The notes: a model not told the origin generated them from the letters alone. Positions 14,534-23,950 are shown, counted from the stretch's first letter. The stretch: 41,531 nt of DNA from Clostridiales bacterium (GCA_015056415.1 SVGJ01000017.1:1-41531); one strand, 5' to 3'. A program made the numbers and translations.

Positions 14534-16489
14534 ATGAGGATCGGCGTCGATTATTATCCCGAGCATTGGGACCGGGCCTTTTGGGCGCAGGATGCGGACC
14601 TGATGAAGAAAACCGGCGTGAAGCTGGTGCGACTGGCGGAGTTTGCCTGGTGCCGCCTGGAGCCCAGAGAGGGCGAGTTCGACTTTGCCTGGCTGGATGA
14701 AGCCGTGGCGCTCTTTGCCGCGCGCGGCATCGATGTGGTGCTGTGCACCCCCACCAGCTGTCCGCCGCTGTGGCTGTATGAAAAGCATCCCGATGCCGTG
14801 ATGGTGGAAAAGGATGGCTCCCTGACCCGCACCGGCATCCGCGGCCACCGCTGCATCAATCATCCGGCGGTGAGGAAGTACAGCCAGCGGATCATCGAGC
14901 GGATGACGGAGCATTACGCCGGCAACAAGGCCGTTGTCGCCTGGCAGATCGATAACGAGCTGGAGGCGTATTTCTGCTTCTGCGAGACCTGCAACGCCAG
15001 GTTCCGCCATTGGCTGAAGAAAAAATACGGTACGCTGGAGGCTCTCAACCGCGCCTATGGCAATGTGGTGTGGAGCGGCGAGTATTCCTCCTGGGAGCAG
15101 ATCCAGCCGCCCTATGGCCATTATCCGGACGCCTGGATGAACCCTGCCTTCATGTTGGATTACAGCCGCTTCGCCTCGGAAAATGTGATCGGCTTCAGCG
15201 ATTGGCAGGCGGAGATCATCCGCCGGAAGTGCCCGGGACTGCCCGTGACCACCAATGTGTGGTTCTGTGGCCATATGCCGGATTTCTACAGGCAGTTTGA
15301 AAACCTGGATTTCATTGCCTACGATAATTATCCCACCACCAGACTGCCGGAGGATCCTGAGGAGTGCTACACCCACGCCTTCCACCTGGACATGATGCGG
15401 GGCGTGAAGCGCGGCGGCTTCTGGGTGATGGAGCAGCTCAGCGGCGGTATGGGCTGCTGGGCGCCCATGGCGCGGATGCCTGAGCCGGGGATGATCAAGG
15501 GCTATGCGCTGCAGGCCTTTGCCCATGGCGCGGATACGGTGGTGCACTTCCGCTGGCGCACGGCCAACATTGGCGCGGAGATGCACTGGCATGGGCTCAT
15601 CGACCACTCCAACGTGCCGGGGCGGCGCTTTGATGAATTCGCTGACCTGTGCCGCGAGGCGGAGACGCTTCACCAGGCGCAGGGGGCGGAGATCAGGGCA
15701 GACGTGGCCATCCTGTTTTCCTTTGAGAATGAGTATGCCTTCAAGATCCAGCCCCAGACCAACGGCTATTACTACCTGGAGCAGCTGCAGCGGCTGCATG
15801 CCGCCTTTACCAGGCTGGGTATGAACGTGGATATCATCGGCCAGCACGAGAGTCTGGAGGGCTACCGCATCGTCTGCGCGCCGGAGATGTATGTGACGGA
15901 CATGAACGTGGTGCGCAGGCTGCATGATTTCGCGGCGCAGGGTGGTACGGTGATCCTCACCACCCGCAGCGGCGTGAAGGATGAAAACAATAATGCCATT
16001 ATGGCTCAGCTTCCCACCGTCTACCGTGATATGGTGGGCGCCTTTGCCACGGAGTATGATCCCATTGGCTATGATCATGTGCCGGTCTGCTTTGCCGATG
16101 GCGCGAAGGCGCGGGGCAGGCAGTGGTGCGACGTGCTGGAGACAGAGGGCGCGCAGGCGCTGGCCTGCTACGACGGCGAGTATTTCCGGGGTAAGGCCGC
16201 CGTAACCCGGAACGGCTATGGGAAGGGCGTGGTGTATTACATCGGCACCGTGGGCGATCAGGCGCTGTATGACAAGCTGGTGCGGGATGCCGTGACGGAG
16301 GCGGCGCTGGAGTTCATTCCCGGCCTGCCGGCCCATGTGGAGGTCACCACCCGAAAGGGCGATGGGTGTGCCTTCCGCTTCATCTTCAACAATGCCGGCC
16401 AGGAGCAGCGCTTCACCCTGGACGGCGTGGAAATCACGCTTGCGCCCTTTGAAATGAAGGTCATCACCATTCAGCGGACCGACTGCTGA
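14534..16489 (+). CDS. Beta-galactosidase, glycoside hydrolase family 42
   Basis: Hydrolyses terminal beta-galactosides (oligosaccharides such as galactobiose or lactose). 651 residues, typical for GH42. It begins MRIGVDYYPEHWD, the family hallmark. The acid/base is Glu142 in WQIDNELEAYF and the nucleophile Glu300 in FWVMEQLSGG. Cys107 and the cluster Cys148, Cys150, Cys153 (FCFCETC) match the structural zinc site of many GH42 enzymes. The C-terminal trimerisation and beta domains are present (for example TIYRD-like PTVYRDMVGAF, then GKGVVYYIGTVGD). There is no signal peptide. GGAGG at 14521-14525 precedes the ATG. It is first in an operon with a GH4 enzyme 45 bp downstream. Confidence 0.95.
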   Translation: MRIGVDYYPEHWDRAFWAQDADLMKKTGVKLVRLAEFAWCRLEPREGEFDFAWLDEAVALFAARGIDVVLCTPTSCPPLWLYEKHPDAVMVEKDGSLTRTGIRGHRCINHPAVRKYSQRIIERMTEHYAGNKAVVAWQIDNELEAYFCFCETCNARFRHWLKKKYGTLEALNRAYGNVVWSGEYSSWEQIQPPYGHYPDAWMNPAFMLDYSRFASENVIGFSDWQAEIIRRKCPGLPVTTNVWFCGHMPDFYRQFENLDFIAYDNYPTTRLPEDPEECYTHAFHLDMMRGVKRGGFWVMEQLSGGMGCWAPMARMPEPGMIKGYALQAFAHGADTVVHFRWRTANIGAEMHWHGLIDHSNVPGRRFDEFADLCREAETLHQAQGAEIRADVAILFSFENEYAFKIQPQTNGYYYLEQLQRLHAAFTRLGMNVDIIGQHESLEGYRIVCAPEMYVTDMNVVRRLHDFAAQGGTVILTTRSGVKDENNNAIMAQLPTVYRDMVGAFATEYDPIGYDHVPVCFADGAKARGRQWCDVLETEGAQALACYDGEYFRGKAAVTRNGYGKGVVYYIGTVGDQALYDKLVRDAVTEAALEFIPGLPAHVEVTTRKGDGCAFRFIFNNAGQEQRFTLDGVEITLAPFEMKVITIQRTDC

Positions 16490-16534
16490 AAGGACGATTC
16501 CTGCCGGCAATGAATGATAAAGGAGTGTTCCACC

Positions 16535-18058
16535 ATGGATAAGAAATTCAAGATCGCGTTTATCGGCGCGGGTTCCATCGGCTTTACCCGCGGGCTTTTG
16601 ACGGATATCCTCTCCGTGCCGGAGTTCCGGCATATCGAAGTGGCGTTCATGGACATCAATGAGCGCAACCTGGACATGGTATACCAGCTTTGCCAGCGGG
16701 ATATCGAGGCCAATGGGCTGGACATCAGGATCCAGGCCACCCTTGACCGCCGTGAGGCCCTGAAGGACGCCAAGTACGTCATCGATTGTGCCCGCATCGG
16801 CCTGCTGGACGCCTTTGAGCTTGATGTGAACATCCCCCTGAAGTACGGCGTGGATCAGTGCGTGGGCGATACCATGTGCGCCGGCGGTATCATGTATGCC
16901 CAGCGCGATATCGCCATGCTGAAGGAAATGTGCAGGGATATCCGCGAGGTGGCCGCGCCCGGCTGTATGCTGCTGAACTACACCAACCCCAACGCCATGG
17001 TGACCTGGTATTGCAATAAGTACGGCGGCGTGCCCACCGTGGGCCTGTGTCACGGCGTGCAGGGCGGCCACAAGATGATCGCCAGGGCGCTGGGCTACGA
17101 GCAGGACGAGATCGACATCGTCTGCGCGGGCATCAATCACATGACCTGGTATCTCTCCGTGAAGCATGACGGTGTGGAGCTTAACGATAAGCTGCTCGCT
17201 GCCCTGGAGGCGGATCCCGAGATCGCCAGGACAGAGAAGGTCCGCATCGATATGATGAAACGCTTCGGTTACTTCTCTACCGAGAGCAACGGTCACCTTT
17301 CCGAATATGTGCCGTGGTACCGCAAGCGTCCCGACGAGATCAGAAAGTGGATCGACCTGGGCGTGTGGATCAACGGCGAGACCGGCGGCTACCTGCGGGT
17401 GTGCACCGAGGGCCGCAACTGGTTCGAGACCGATTTCCCCAACTGGCTCAAGGAGCCCCCGAAGGAGTACGCCTACGAAAAGCGCGGCCAGGAGCATGGC
17501 TCCTACATCATCGAGTCCATTGAGACTGGGCGCGTCTACCGCGGTCACTTCAATGTGATCAACAATGGCTGCATCACTAACCTGCCCGACGATTGCGTGG
17601 TGGAGGTTCCCGGCTTTGTGGACACCTTTGGCATCAATATCCCCGTGCTGGGCGATCTGCCCCTGGGCTGCGCGGCCTGCTGCCAGTCGAACATCACGGT
17701 GCAGCGGCTGGCTATGGAGGCTGGCGCCGCCGGCGATATCAATCTGCTGCGTCAGGCCATGATGATGGATCCTCTGGTGGGCGCCGTGTGCAACACGGAG
17801 GAAATCTGGCAGATGACTGACGAGATGCTCATCGCCCAGGAGCAGTGGCTGCCCCAGTACGCCGGGGAGATCTCCAAGGCTAAGGAGCGTTGGGCCAGGG
17901 CGGAAGCCGAGGGTACGCTGATCCCGCCCATCGTGACCGAGGGCGCGGCACGCCTGCACACCAAAACGGTGGAGGAAATGGCCGCCGACAAGGAAGCCGC
18001 CCGCAAGAACGCCGCCGAGGCGGACAAGGCGCAGGAACGCCCTGCCGCGCAGGAATAA
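16535..18058 (+). CDS. Glycoside hydrolase family 4, alpha-galactosidase-like
   Basis: An NAD- and metal-dependent GH4 enzyme, 507 residues, which cleaves by oxidation-elimination. The NAD-binding turn is GAGSIGF (11-17). Substrate and metal residues are in NYTNPNAM (148-155), LCHGVQ (Cys172, His173) and GINHMTW (His202). The CHGVQGG and GINHM style and the partner GH42 favour an alpha-galactosidase (MelA-type) over a 6-phospho-glucosidase, but specificity is inferred. The C-terminal 40 residues are an Ala/Lys/Glu-rich tail (AARKNAAEADKAQERPAAQE) that GH4 enzymes usually lack. I chose the ATG at 16535 because AAAGGAG lies at 16519-16525; the earlier in-frame ATG at 16514 has no such site. Confidence 0.92.
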   Translation: MDKKFKIAFIGAGSIGFTRGLLTDILSVPEFRHIEVAFMDINERNLDMVYQLCQRDIEANGLDIRIQATLDRREALKDAKYVIDCARIGLLDAFELDVNIPLKYGVDQCVGDTMCAGGIMYAQRDIAMLKEMCRDIREVAAPGCMLLNYTNPNAMVTWYCNKYGGVPTVGLCHGVQGGHKMIARALGYEQDEIDIVCAGINHMTWYLSVKHDGVELNDKLLAALEADPEIARTEKVRIDMMKRFGYFSTESNGHLSEYVPWYRKRPDEIRKWIDLGVWINGETGGYLRVCTEGRNWFETDFPNWLKEPPKEYAYEKRGQEHGSYIIESIETGRVYRGHFNVINNGCITNLPDDCVVEVPGFVDTFGINIPVLGDLPLGCAACCQSNITVQRLAMEAGAAGDINLLRQAMMMDPLVGAVCNTEEIWQMTDEMLIAQEQWLPQYAGEISKAKERWARAEAEGTLIPPIVTEGAARLHTKTVEEMAADKEAARKNAAEADKAQERPAAQE

Positions 18059-18102
18059 CTAAAAGAAAGACCGAAGCTTTATTGCTCCGGTCTTTCTTTT
18101 AG
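18059..18102. terminator. Long-stem bidirectional terminator
   Basis: CTAAAAGAAAGACCG...AGC pairs with GCT...CGGTCTTTCTTTTAG, a near-perfect 19-bp stem with one mismatch. T-rich arms on both strands mean it can serve the GH4 gene and the convergent peptidase gene, whose stop codon lies inside it. Confidence 0.85.
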
Positions 18103-19862
18103 TCTCTCAGCTGGATCAGACGTACGCCCCGGCGGGCAACATAGCTGGCGTCCAGCCAGTATTCCGCGCCGCCAAATGCGTCGTTTTCGATATAATAGCG
18201 CACGCCCTCCAATTCTGCCAGGGTGGTGATGGGCGTGAAGCTGCCGTCCGCTTCGCGGTGGTGAAACTGAGCGTTTTTGATGCGCTCCCAGGTGGCGGAG
18301 GGCGCGGAATCCACAATGTGGAACATGACGCCGTCCTCGCTCTGGCCTACCACGGCGGCGATGTGCCCACTGGCCACCTCGAAGGTGAACATGGCGCCCT
18401 CGCTCAGCTTCTGCTGGATGGTGGGCAGGCTTTCGTACAGCTCGTAGCGGGTCTTGTAGCCCAGGTCATCGCCCACGTTGCCCACCAGCGTAGCATTGAT
18501 GGTGCCTCCCTCCCGCAGGGCGAAGGAGTAATTGGCGGCAAGGTATTCGGGGGTGATCTTCTCGCCTTCAAAGCCCATCCTCTGCAGCACGTGCGACAGG
18601 GCGAAGATGGCGCAGCCGGAGTGCTCCAGGGTGCTTTTGCCATAGGGCTGATCCTTCCAGTAGCCGCTGGACTGGCTGTACAGTGTAAAGCCGGCGGCAT
18701 CCTCCTCGGGTAAGGGGGCGGATGGAGCGTACAGGTGACTGTCAGAGGTATTGGCGGGCTGATAAACGTGAATATACGCAGAGCTGCTCTCGCCGTGGAT
18801 TGCGATCACACTGCTGCGGGCGGACTCAATGAACGGATCAACGGTGATGGTGAGTTCGTCCCCGGCGCGATCAAGCCGGATGTAATCAGAAGGAGACTCC
18901 GCATGCCAGGCTTCTTCCGAGGTGATGCTGAAGCTGCGGCTGCCCTGGGCGTTCAGCCAAACGGCATGAGGCTGACCGTCTGCCAGCAGGGGGCTGGCGA
19001 CAGGAGCGAGGGAATACTCCTCGTCCACACCATACCCGGCTGATTGGAAAACCGGCCAAGTGATCCGCGCATCTCCGCTGGCGATGGTGATGCTTCCACG
19101 GCGGGGCTGGACGGTGGGCTCTTTCACGGTAACGCACAGCGCCGTACCGGAAAAGCCGGAGCTGGTTTCAAGCGTGATGAAATCATCGCTGGTGGAAGCC
19201 GTCCAGGCGCCGGGAGAATAGACGGTCCAGCTTTGCTGACCGCCGTGGGCCAGCAAAGCGCCGCCGGCGTCCCGCAGGGTGATGCCCGGACCGGCTGTGA
19301 CGGTGAATGCGGTCTCCGCCTCTGCCCGGGCGCCTGTGCTGTCGCTGACGGTGACCTTCAGGAGATATTCGCCCTCCTGCGTTGGAACCCAGTGCCAGTA
19401 GGGCCCGCCGTCCCAGGAGGTTGAAACGCCGTCCGGCCCGGTGATGGTATAGACATAGCGATAGGGCCAGGTGCCGCCCGTGACCTGCGGCTCCGGGCGC
19501 AGCGGCTCGCCTGCGGCGATGCTTTCGGGCAGCTCCGAAAGGGTGCAGGTCATGGGCTCGGTGACGGCGAAGTCCGCCTGAGCGGACTGGTTGCCGGCGG
19601 TAACGGTCAGGGTGTATTCTCCGCTTTTCCTGGGGATGTAGGAGCCAAAGGCATAAGGCGATTCGCTGGTAAATAGCTCCTGGCCGTTACAGTGCAGGGC
19701 GTAATGATATGCCTCTGCCTCCATGCCGGAGAGGGTGAAATCTACCACGCCTCCGGCAGCAAGACGATCCAAGCTGAGCGTCAGCTCCGGTTCCGCCGCG
19801 GTAAGGCAGGGAATAAGCAGCAGCGCCAGCAGCACAAGGGCGATTCGTAAACGTATCCTCAT
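18099..19862 (-). CDS. Secreted multi-domain protein with BACON-like domains and C39-like cysteine peptidase
   Basis: A 587-residue exported protein. Residues 1-23 form a signal peptide (RIRLRIALVLLALLLIPCL, then TAAEP); a lipobox is not convincing. Ig- or PKD-like domains follow (about 25-190, with TQEGEYLLKVTVSDSTGARA), then two BACON-type all-beta domains (about 193-275 and 290-370, each with W-x-A-S/E, R-G-S-I or S-S-V-I, and a Q-x-A ending). The C-terminal papain-fold domain (about 392-587) has Cys417 in HSGCAIFALSHVLQRMG, His500 in ASGHIAAVVG and Asp518 in HIVDSAP, as in peptidase C39-like proteins. The substrate is unknown; surface glycan binding plus peptide cleavage is inferred. The ATG follows GGAAGGA. 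Confidence 0.85.
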   Translation of the reverse strand: MRIRLRIALVLLALLLIPCLTAAEPELTLSLDRLAAGGVVDFTLSGMEAEAYHYALHCNGQELFTSESPYAFGSYIPRKSGEYTLTVTAGNQSAQADFAVTEPMTCTLSELPESIAAGEPLRPEPQVTGGTWPYRYVYTITGPDGVSTSWDGGPYWHWVPTQEGEYLLKVTVSDSTGARAEAETAFTVTAGPGITLRDAGGALLAHGGQQSWTVYSPGAWTASTSDDFITLETSSGFSGTALCVTVKEPTVQPRRGSITIASGDARITWPVFQSAGYGVDEEYSLAPVASPLLADGQPHAVWLNAQGSRSFSITSEEAWHAESPSDYIRLDRAGDELTITVDPFIESARSSVIAIHGESSSAYIHVYQPANTSDSHLYAPSAPLPEEDAAGFTLYSQSSGYWKDQPYGKSTLEHSGCAIFALSHVLQRMGFEGEKITPEYLAANYSFALREGGTINATLVGNVGDDLGYKTRYELYESLPTIQQKLSEGAMFTFEVASGHIAAVVGQSEDGVMFHIVDSAPSATWERIKNAQFHHREADGSFTPITTLAELEGVRYYIENDAFGGAEYWLDASYVARRGVRLIQLRD

Positions 19863-19905
19863 TATGGGTTCCTTCCATCATGTGTCAGCAAATGGCAACG
19901 GCAAT

Positions 19906-19934
19906 ATTATACCGGATTTTCCCGCCGCAGGCAA
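19906..19934 (-). promoter_or_regulatory. Promoter of the secreted peptidase gene
   Basis: On the minus strand: TTGCCT (19929-19934), 17-bp spacer, TATAAT (19906-19911). It lies downstream of the GH31 terminator, so the gene is transcribed on its own. Confidence 0.75.
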
Positions 19935-19956
19935 TGGCGATATGAAAAGCGGAATG

Positions 19957-19991
19957 AAAAACGCCGCCCGCATCATGGCGATACAGGCGGC
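19957..19991 (-). terminator. Probable terminator of the GH43-GH31 operon
   Basis: On the minus strand GCCGCC (19986-19991) pairs with GGCGGC (19963-19968), followed by G and TTTTT. The loop is long (17 nt), so it is only moderately convincing. Confidence 0.55.
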
Positions 19992-20003
19992 AGGGAGAGC
20001 AGA

Positions 20004-22409
20004 TCAGCGCAGCTGAGCGGTCAGCTCGTAGATCAGTCCGCTGAGGGCGGGGTGAGCGTCGGCGCCGGATTTGCAATAGCGGGGCGCACGGCCGGCGGCG
20101 GCCTCGGCAAGGAGAGCGTCGGCCTTCTCCAGCAGCCATGCCTTGTCCTGCTGGGGGCCCTGGGCGCGGGTCAGCGCATCGATGATGCGGGCGCGGCAAT
20201 CGCTGTTATCGTGGATCAGCGCGTCATCATGGCAGACGCGGATGACGTCGCCGGCTGCCGCAGTCAGGGTGTAGGTGTTGGTGGTGGCGTCATAGCAGGC
20301 GTCAACGCTCCGTCCGCTTACGCCGAAGCGGCAGCCCTTGCGGAAGCCGCGGAAGCGCACCGTCCAGCGGCGGCCGGCAGGGATCAATGCGGTGTTGCCC
20401 TGGGGCTTGCCAATGGCGAAAACAGCGGAATGGTCAGTCCAGTCCAGGGTGAGCATGGTGGTGCAGCACTCGCCCTGCTGCCAGGCCATGCTTTCGCCGT
20501 CGTCTTCATAGAGGGTGAAGCTGTTGGACGCGCCGGGAGCAACATAGACCTCCATAGCCTCGGCCTTTCCCAACTGACGGCTCTGGGGCAGGTGGGCCTG
20601 CATGGGCACGATGGCGCCGGCCTTCATCAGCAGGGGCATCTGCTCCATGGGGCGGTGCAGGTCGATGGTCTGATCGCCCTGGTAGACGTAGCCGGTGAAG
20701 GCGTCGGTCCACAGGCCCTCAGGCAGCCATGCTGTGGTGGTGCCCAGGTCGGAGGCGTCGGCTTTGCGGGTGATGGGCGCGGCGATGAGCTCACTGCCGA
20801 ACCAATACTGGTTGGGTACCTGATAGGCCTCGGGGGCTTCCGGATGGGTGTGGTACATGGGCAGGATCAGCGGCAGAAGCGCCGTGGCGTTGCGATGATT
20901 CATGGTGTACAGGTAGGGGAACAGCCGGTGACGCAGCCGCATGAAGCGCTCGATGATGATCTCGGCACGCTTGTTGTAGTTCCAGGGCTCACGGCCGAGG
21001 AACACGCTGTCGGTGGAGTGCAGACGGAAAATAGGGGAGAATACGCCGAACTGGATCCAGCGCACGGTGAGCTCGTCATCGCGGATGCCGGCCATGTGAC
21101 CGCCGATGTCGTGGCTCCACCAGCTGTAGCCCACATTGGAGGCGGTGGCGGTGAACCAGGGCTGGAAATCCAGGCTGGCCCAGGTGATGTAGGTATCGCC
21201 GGAGAAGCCGATGGGGTAGCGCTGGCTGCCGTAACCGCCGAAGCGGGAGAAGATCATTCCGCGCTTGCCCTCCCGCTTGGAGGCGAGATAGTGTGTGTGG
21301 TTCACCATCCACAGGGGATGGATGCACTCCAGGCCGGTCTCGCGGTAGCGCTTGCCCACGATGCTGGGGTAATCGTTGCCCTGCTGCCAGTCCATCCACC
21401 AGAAGTCCACGCCGTCCTTTTCGTAGGGGAAGTGAAGGATTTCGAAATACGCCTTGAGGAACTCCGGATGCAGGCAATCGAAGGTGACGGGCTCTTTGGT
21501 GGCGGGGTCAACGCCCAGGGTCCTGGCCATTTCCTCGTACTGCGCATCCCAGTGGCGCACGCCGGAGGAGGGATGCAGGTTCAACGCGGTTTTGAGGCCG
21601 CGGTCGTGCAGGGCCTTGATAAAGGCCTTGTAATCGGGGAAGAGCTTCTCGTTCCAGGTATAGCCGGTCCAGCCGTCCTCCCAGTAGCGGCGGCCGTCGC
21701 CGTCGGTCAGGTGCCAGTCCATATCCACGATGCCCACGCTCAGGGGCACGTCCTCCTGGTGGAAGCGATCCATCAGGGAGAGATACTCCTCGTCGGTATA
21801 GGCGTGGTAGCGGCTCCACCAGTTGCCCAGGGCAAAGGCGGGCAGCATCTCCGGCGCGCCGGTGAGGCGGTAGTAATCCTGCACGCAGGCGGTGTAATCG
21901 TGTCCGTAGCCGAAGAAATACACGTCGGTGCACTTTTCGCGGGGGGCGAACCAGCCATCCTTGCGGATGATGGGGGTAGCGCTGTCGTCAATGAAGGCGA
22001 AGCCGTCCCTGGCGCAAACGCCGTCCTCCACGGGGCAGCTGCCGTTGACCTCGTCCAGGGTGGAGGTGGTGCCGCCCAGGTTCTGCAGCGGCTTCTGGCC
22101 GAAATGCCACAGGAAAGCCGGGTGGGCGTCGCGGCGGATGGTGAGGGTATCCAGCGTGCCGTCGCAGCGGAGCTCCAGCTTGCCGGTGCGGATAACGGTC
22201 ACGCTGCCGTCCTGCCCGACCTGGGGGATGCAATCGCCGAAATCGCGCCGGATGACGGCCAGGGTGGCCTCATCGGTGAAGGCGCCCTGCTCGATGCGGA
22301 TGAGCTGGTCGGTGATGACCGTGATGCGTACGCCGCCGCAGGCGACGATGCTTTCCTGCCGGGGCGCGGCATTGGCGGCATAGCGGAGATATTCAGGAAG
22401 CTGAGACAT
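20004..22409 (-). CDS. Glycoside hydrolase family 31 (alpha-glucosidase/alpha-xylosidase-like)
   Basis: An 801-residue GH31 retaining alpha-glycosidase. The nucleophile is Asp340 in VDFWWMDWQQGND and the acid/base Asp405 in GFSGDTYITW. Other family marks are PAFALGNWWSRYHAY (190-204), VDMDWH (228-233) and SWWSHDIGGH. The N-terminal beta-sandwich and the C-terminal beta domains (PLLMKAGAIVPMQ, SNSFTLYEDDGES) are present. There is no signal peptide. The WWMDWQQG variant and the partner GH43 enzyme suggest action on plant side chains, but exact specificity cannot be read. AAGGAGGG upstream overlaps the stop codon of the GH43 gene, 12 bp away, so translation is probably coupled. Second gene of the operon. 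Confidence 0.93.
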   Translation of the reverse strand: MSQLPEYLRYAANAAPRQESIVACGGVRITVITDQLIRIEQGAFTDEATLAVIRRDFGDCIPQVGQDGSVTVIRTGKLELRCDGTLDTLTIRRDAHPAFLWHFGQKPLQNLGGTTSTLDEVNGSCPVEDGVCARDGFAFIDDSATPIIRKDGWFAPREKCTDVYFFGYGHDYTACVQDYYRLTGAPEMLPAFALGNWWSRYHAYTDEEYLSLMDRFHQEDVPLSVGIVDMDWHLTDGDGRRYWEDGWTGYTWNEKLFPDYKAFIKALHDRGLKTALNLHPSSGVRHWDAQYEEMARTLGVDPATKEPVTFDCLHPEFLKAYFEILHFPYEKDGVDFWWMDWQQGNDYPSIVGKRYRETGLECIHPLWMVNHTHYLASKREGKRGMIFSRFGGYGSQRYPIGFSGDTYITWASLDFQPWFTATASNVGYSWWSHDIGGHMAGIRDDELTVRWIQFGVFSPIFRLHSTDSVFLGREPWNYNKRAEIIIERFMRLRHRLFPYLYTMNHRNATALLPLILPMYHTHPEAPEAYQVPNQYWFGSELIAAPITRKADASDLGTTTAWLPEGLWTDAFTGYVYQGDQTIDLHRPMEQMPLLMKAGAIVPMQAHLPQSRQLGKAEAMEVYVAPGASNSFTLYEDDGESMAWQQGECCTTMLTLDWTDHSAVFAIGKPQGNTALIPAGRRWTVRFRGFRKGCRFGVSGRSVDACYDATTNTYTLTAAAGDVIRVCHDDALIHDNSDCRARIIDALTRAQGPQQDKAWLLEKADALLAEAAAGRAPRYCKSGADAHPALSGLIYELTAQLR

Positions 22410-22421
22410 GGTGAGCCCTCC

Positions 22422-23756
22422 TTATTTGGTGAATACGAATTTCTCTACATGGATCAGTTCGCGGTTGACCAGACCGCCCCAGGAAAGCTGCTTGCGGGGA
22501 TCGTCGAAGACAAAGTACAGCGCGTGCCGCCCGGTGACGCAGGGCGTTTTGATGCGCAGGAGGGCGTCGTCTCCGGCGAAGGATGCCTCGCCAAGGCACA
22601 GGCCGTTCTCGTCATCGTCCAGCATGATGCGGACGGTGCCGGCCTCGCCGATGCCGCGAACCTCCATCACCAGCTCCATGGAGGTGTTGGAATGGTCCTC
22701 GCCAAAGTCGAAATACTTATAGCCGATGACGCTTCCCTTGCGGATGCCCGCCACCACGGTGTGCAGCGGGTTCAGGTATTTGATCATGCCGCCGCCCTTG
22801 ATGACGCAGCAGTGATGGGCGGGGGTGGCTACGAAGGGGTTCAGCGATTCCTGGAAGCCCAGGGAGGTCATCTCCACCTGGGGGATAGTGCCGTCGGGCA
22901 GGATGGTGATGCGCTCGGCGCAGGCCTGGCGGGAAAACACCGTGCCATTGGTGGTGCGGTGATAGAAGATGTACCACTGATCGCCGATCCTGCAGATGGA
23001 GCCGTGATCGTTGCCGCCGGGATAGTCCACGCCGTTATCCACGATGACGCCGCGATACTCGAAGGGCCCCGTGGGGGATTTGCTGGTGGCGTATGCCAGC
23101 CGGCTGCCCTTGCGGGGGGAATAGATGAGGTAGTAGGTATCGCCGATCTTGCGGGGCGAGCAGGCCTCAAAGAAGGTGAAGGGCTCCTCCTTGGGGATGA
23201 TATCCGTCTGGTAGGTTCCGGGCAGCACGGTGACCATGTCGGTGGGATCCACCTGCACCACATAGCTCCACTCGTAGCCGCAGTAGACGTAGACCTTGCC
23301 GTCATCATCCACCAGCACGCCGGGATCCACAAACACGCCGTTGTTGCAGAAATCCTTGGGCAGGTCGGCTTTTTCGTCGTACTGATAGGTGCTGATGAGG
23401 CTGAAGGGCCCCTCGGGCTTGTCGCTGACGGCCACGCAGCCCTTGCCGTAGAAGAGGTACACATACAGGTAATACTTGCCGTCCTTTTCCACCACATCGG
23501 GGGCGTAGCACATGCCGTTTTCATACCAGGTCACATCGGCGGGGTGATCGGCGTCGGCCTGGGCATGGAAGCAATCGCCGTGGCAGGTCCAGTTGTTCAG
23601 GTCATCCACCGGGGCGGACCAGACCTTCAGCCGTATGTCGCAGAAATCGCCGGACAGGGGATTATCATGGGAGCCGTAGAGACAAACGCGGTCGCCAAAG
23701 ACACGGGGTTCGCCATCGGGGATGTGTTCCCATAGGGGGAGGATGGGATTGGGCAT
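22422..23756 (-). CDS. Glycoside hydrolase family 43 (xylosidase/arabinofuranosidase-like)
   Basis: A 444-residue five-bladed beta-propeller enzyme of the GH43 clan, acting by inversion. The base is probably Asp14 (HIPDGEPRVF), the pKa-tuning Asp is Asp87 (YAPDVVEKDGKYYLYV) or Asp144 (VFVDPGVLVDDDGKVY), and the acid Glu197 (FFEACSPRKIGDTYYL). The C-terminal third (about 330-444) is an extra beta domain, probably CBM6-like (DFGEDHSNTSMELVMEVRGI). There is no signal peptide. GAGGAA precedes the ATG. First gene of the GH43-GH31 operon, divergent from the RpiR-type regulator gene. Xylan, arabinan or galactan side chains are all possible targets. Confidence 0.92.
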   Translation of the reverse strand: MPNPILPLWEHIPDGEPRVFGDRVCLYGSHDNPLSGDFCDIRLKVWSAPVDDLNNWTCHGDCFHAQADADHPADVTWYENGMCYAPDVVEKDGKYYLYVYLFYGKGCVAVSDKPEGPFSLISTYQYDEKADLPKDFCNNGVFVDPGVLVDDDGKVYVYCGYEWSYVVQVDPTDMVTVLPGTYQTDIIPKEEPFTFFEACSPRKIGDTYYLIYSPRKGSRLAYATSKSPTGPFEYRGVIVDNGVDYPGGNDHGSICRIGDQWYIFYHRTTNGTVFSRQACAERITILPDGTIPQVEMTSLGFQESLNPFVATPAHHCCVIKGGGMIKYLNPLHTVVAGIRKGSVIGYKYFDFGEDHSNTSMELVMEVRGIGEAGTVRIMLDDDENGLCLGEASFAGDDALLRIKTPCVTGRHALYFVFDDPRKQLSWGGLVNRELIHVEKFVFTK

Positions 23757-23791
23757 ATTCGATTCCTCGCTTTAACGATGATGATGTACTC

Positions 23792-23797
23792 ATTATA
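23792..23797 (-). promoter_or_regulatory. Extended -10 of the GH43-GH31 operon
   Basis: TATAAT on the minus strand with extended TGC (TGCTATAAT). No good -35 lies 16-18 bp upstream (the nearest TTGTAT is 22 bp away), which would suit an activator-dependent promoter. The AT-rich stretch 23815-23840 upstream is a plausible regulator site. Confidence 0.6.
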
Positions 23798-23950
23798 GCA
23801 GGAGACGGGACAGATTTCTATACAAAATGAGAAAGAAATGCCGAAAAGTCGAATAAGGGGCACAGGAAAGCGGCTGGGCCCTGTTCTGATGGGCAGACTT
23901 GCAAAAAGACGGTTTTTCAGGGCAAAAAATGCAGTTTTCATGGATAGACC

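Noticed and set aside
14468..17959. Minus-strand open frame of 1,163 codons opposite GH42 and GH4
   Set aside because: The plus-strand glycosidases are unmistakable; the antisense translation shows no domain and mirrors codon bias.
18059..18102. Long inverted repeat as possible insertion-sequence end
   Set aside because: It sits between converging genes with A/T-rich flanks, typical of a bidirectional terminator; no transposase nearby.
20052..23735. Plus-strand open frame of 1,227 codons opposite GH31 and GH43
   Set aside because: Same artefact: antisense of clear GH31 and GH43 genes, composition is Gly, Ala, Val, His-rich, no ribosome site.
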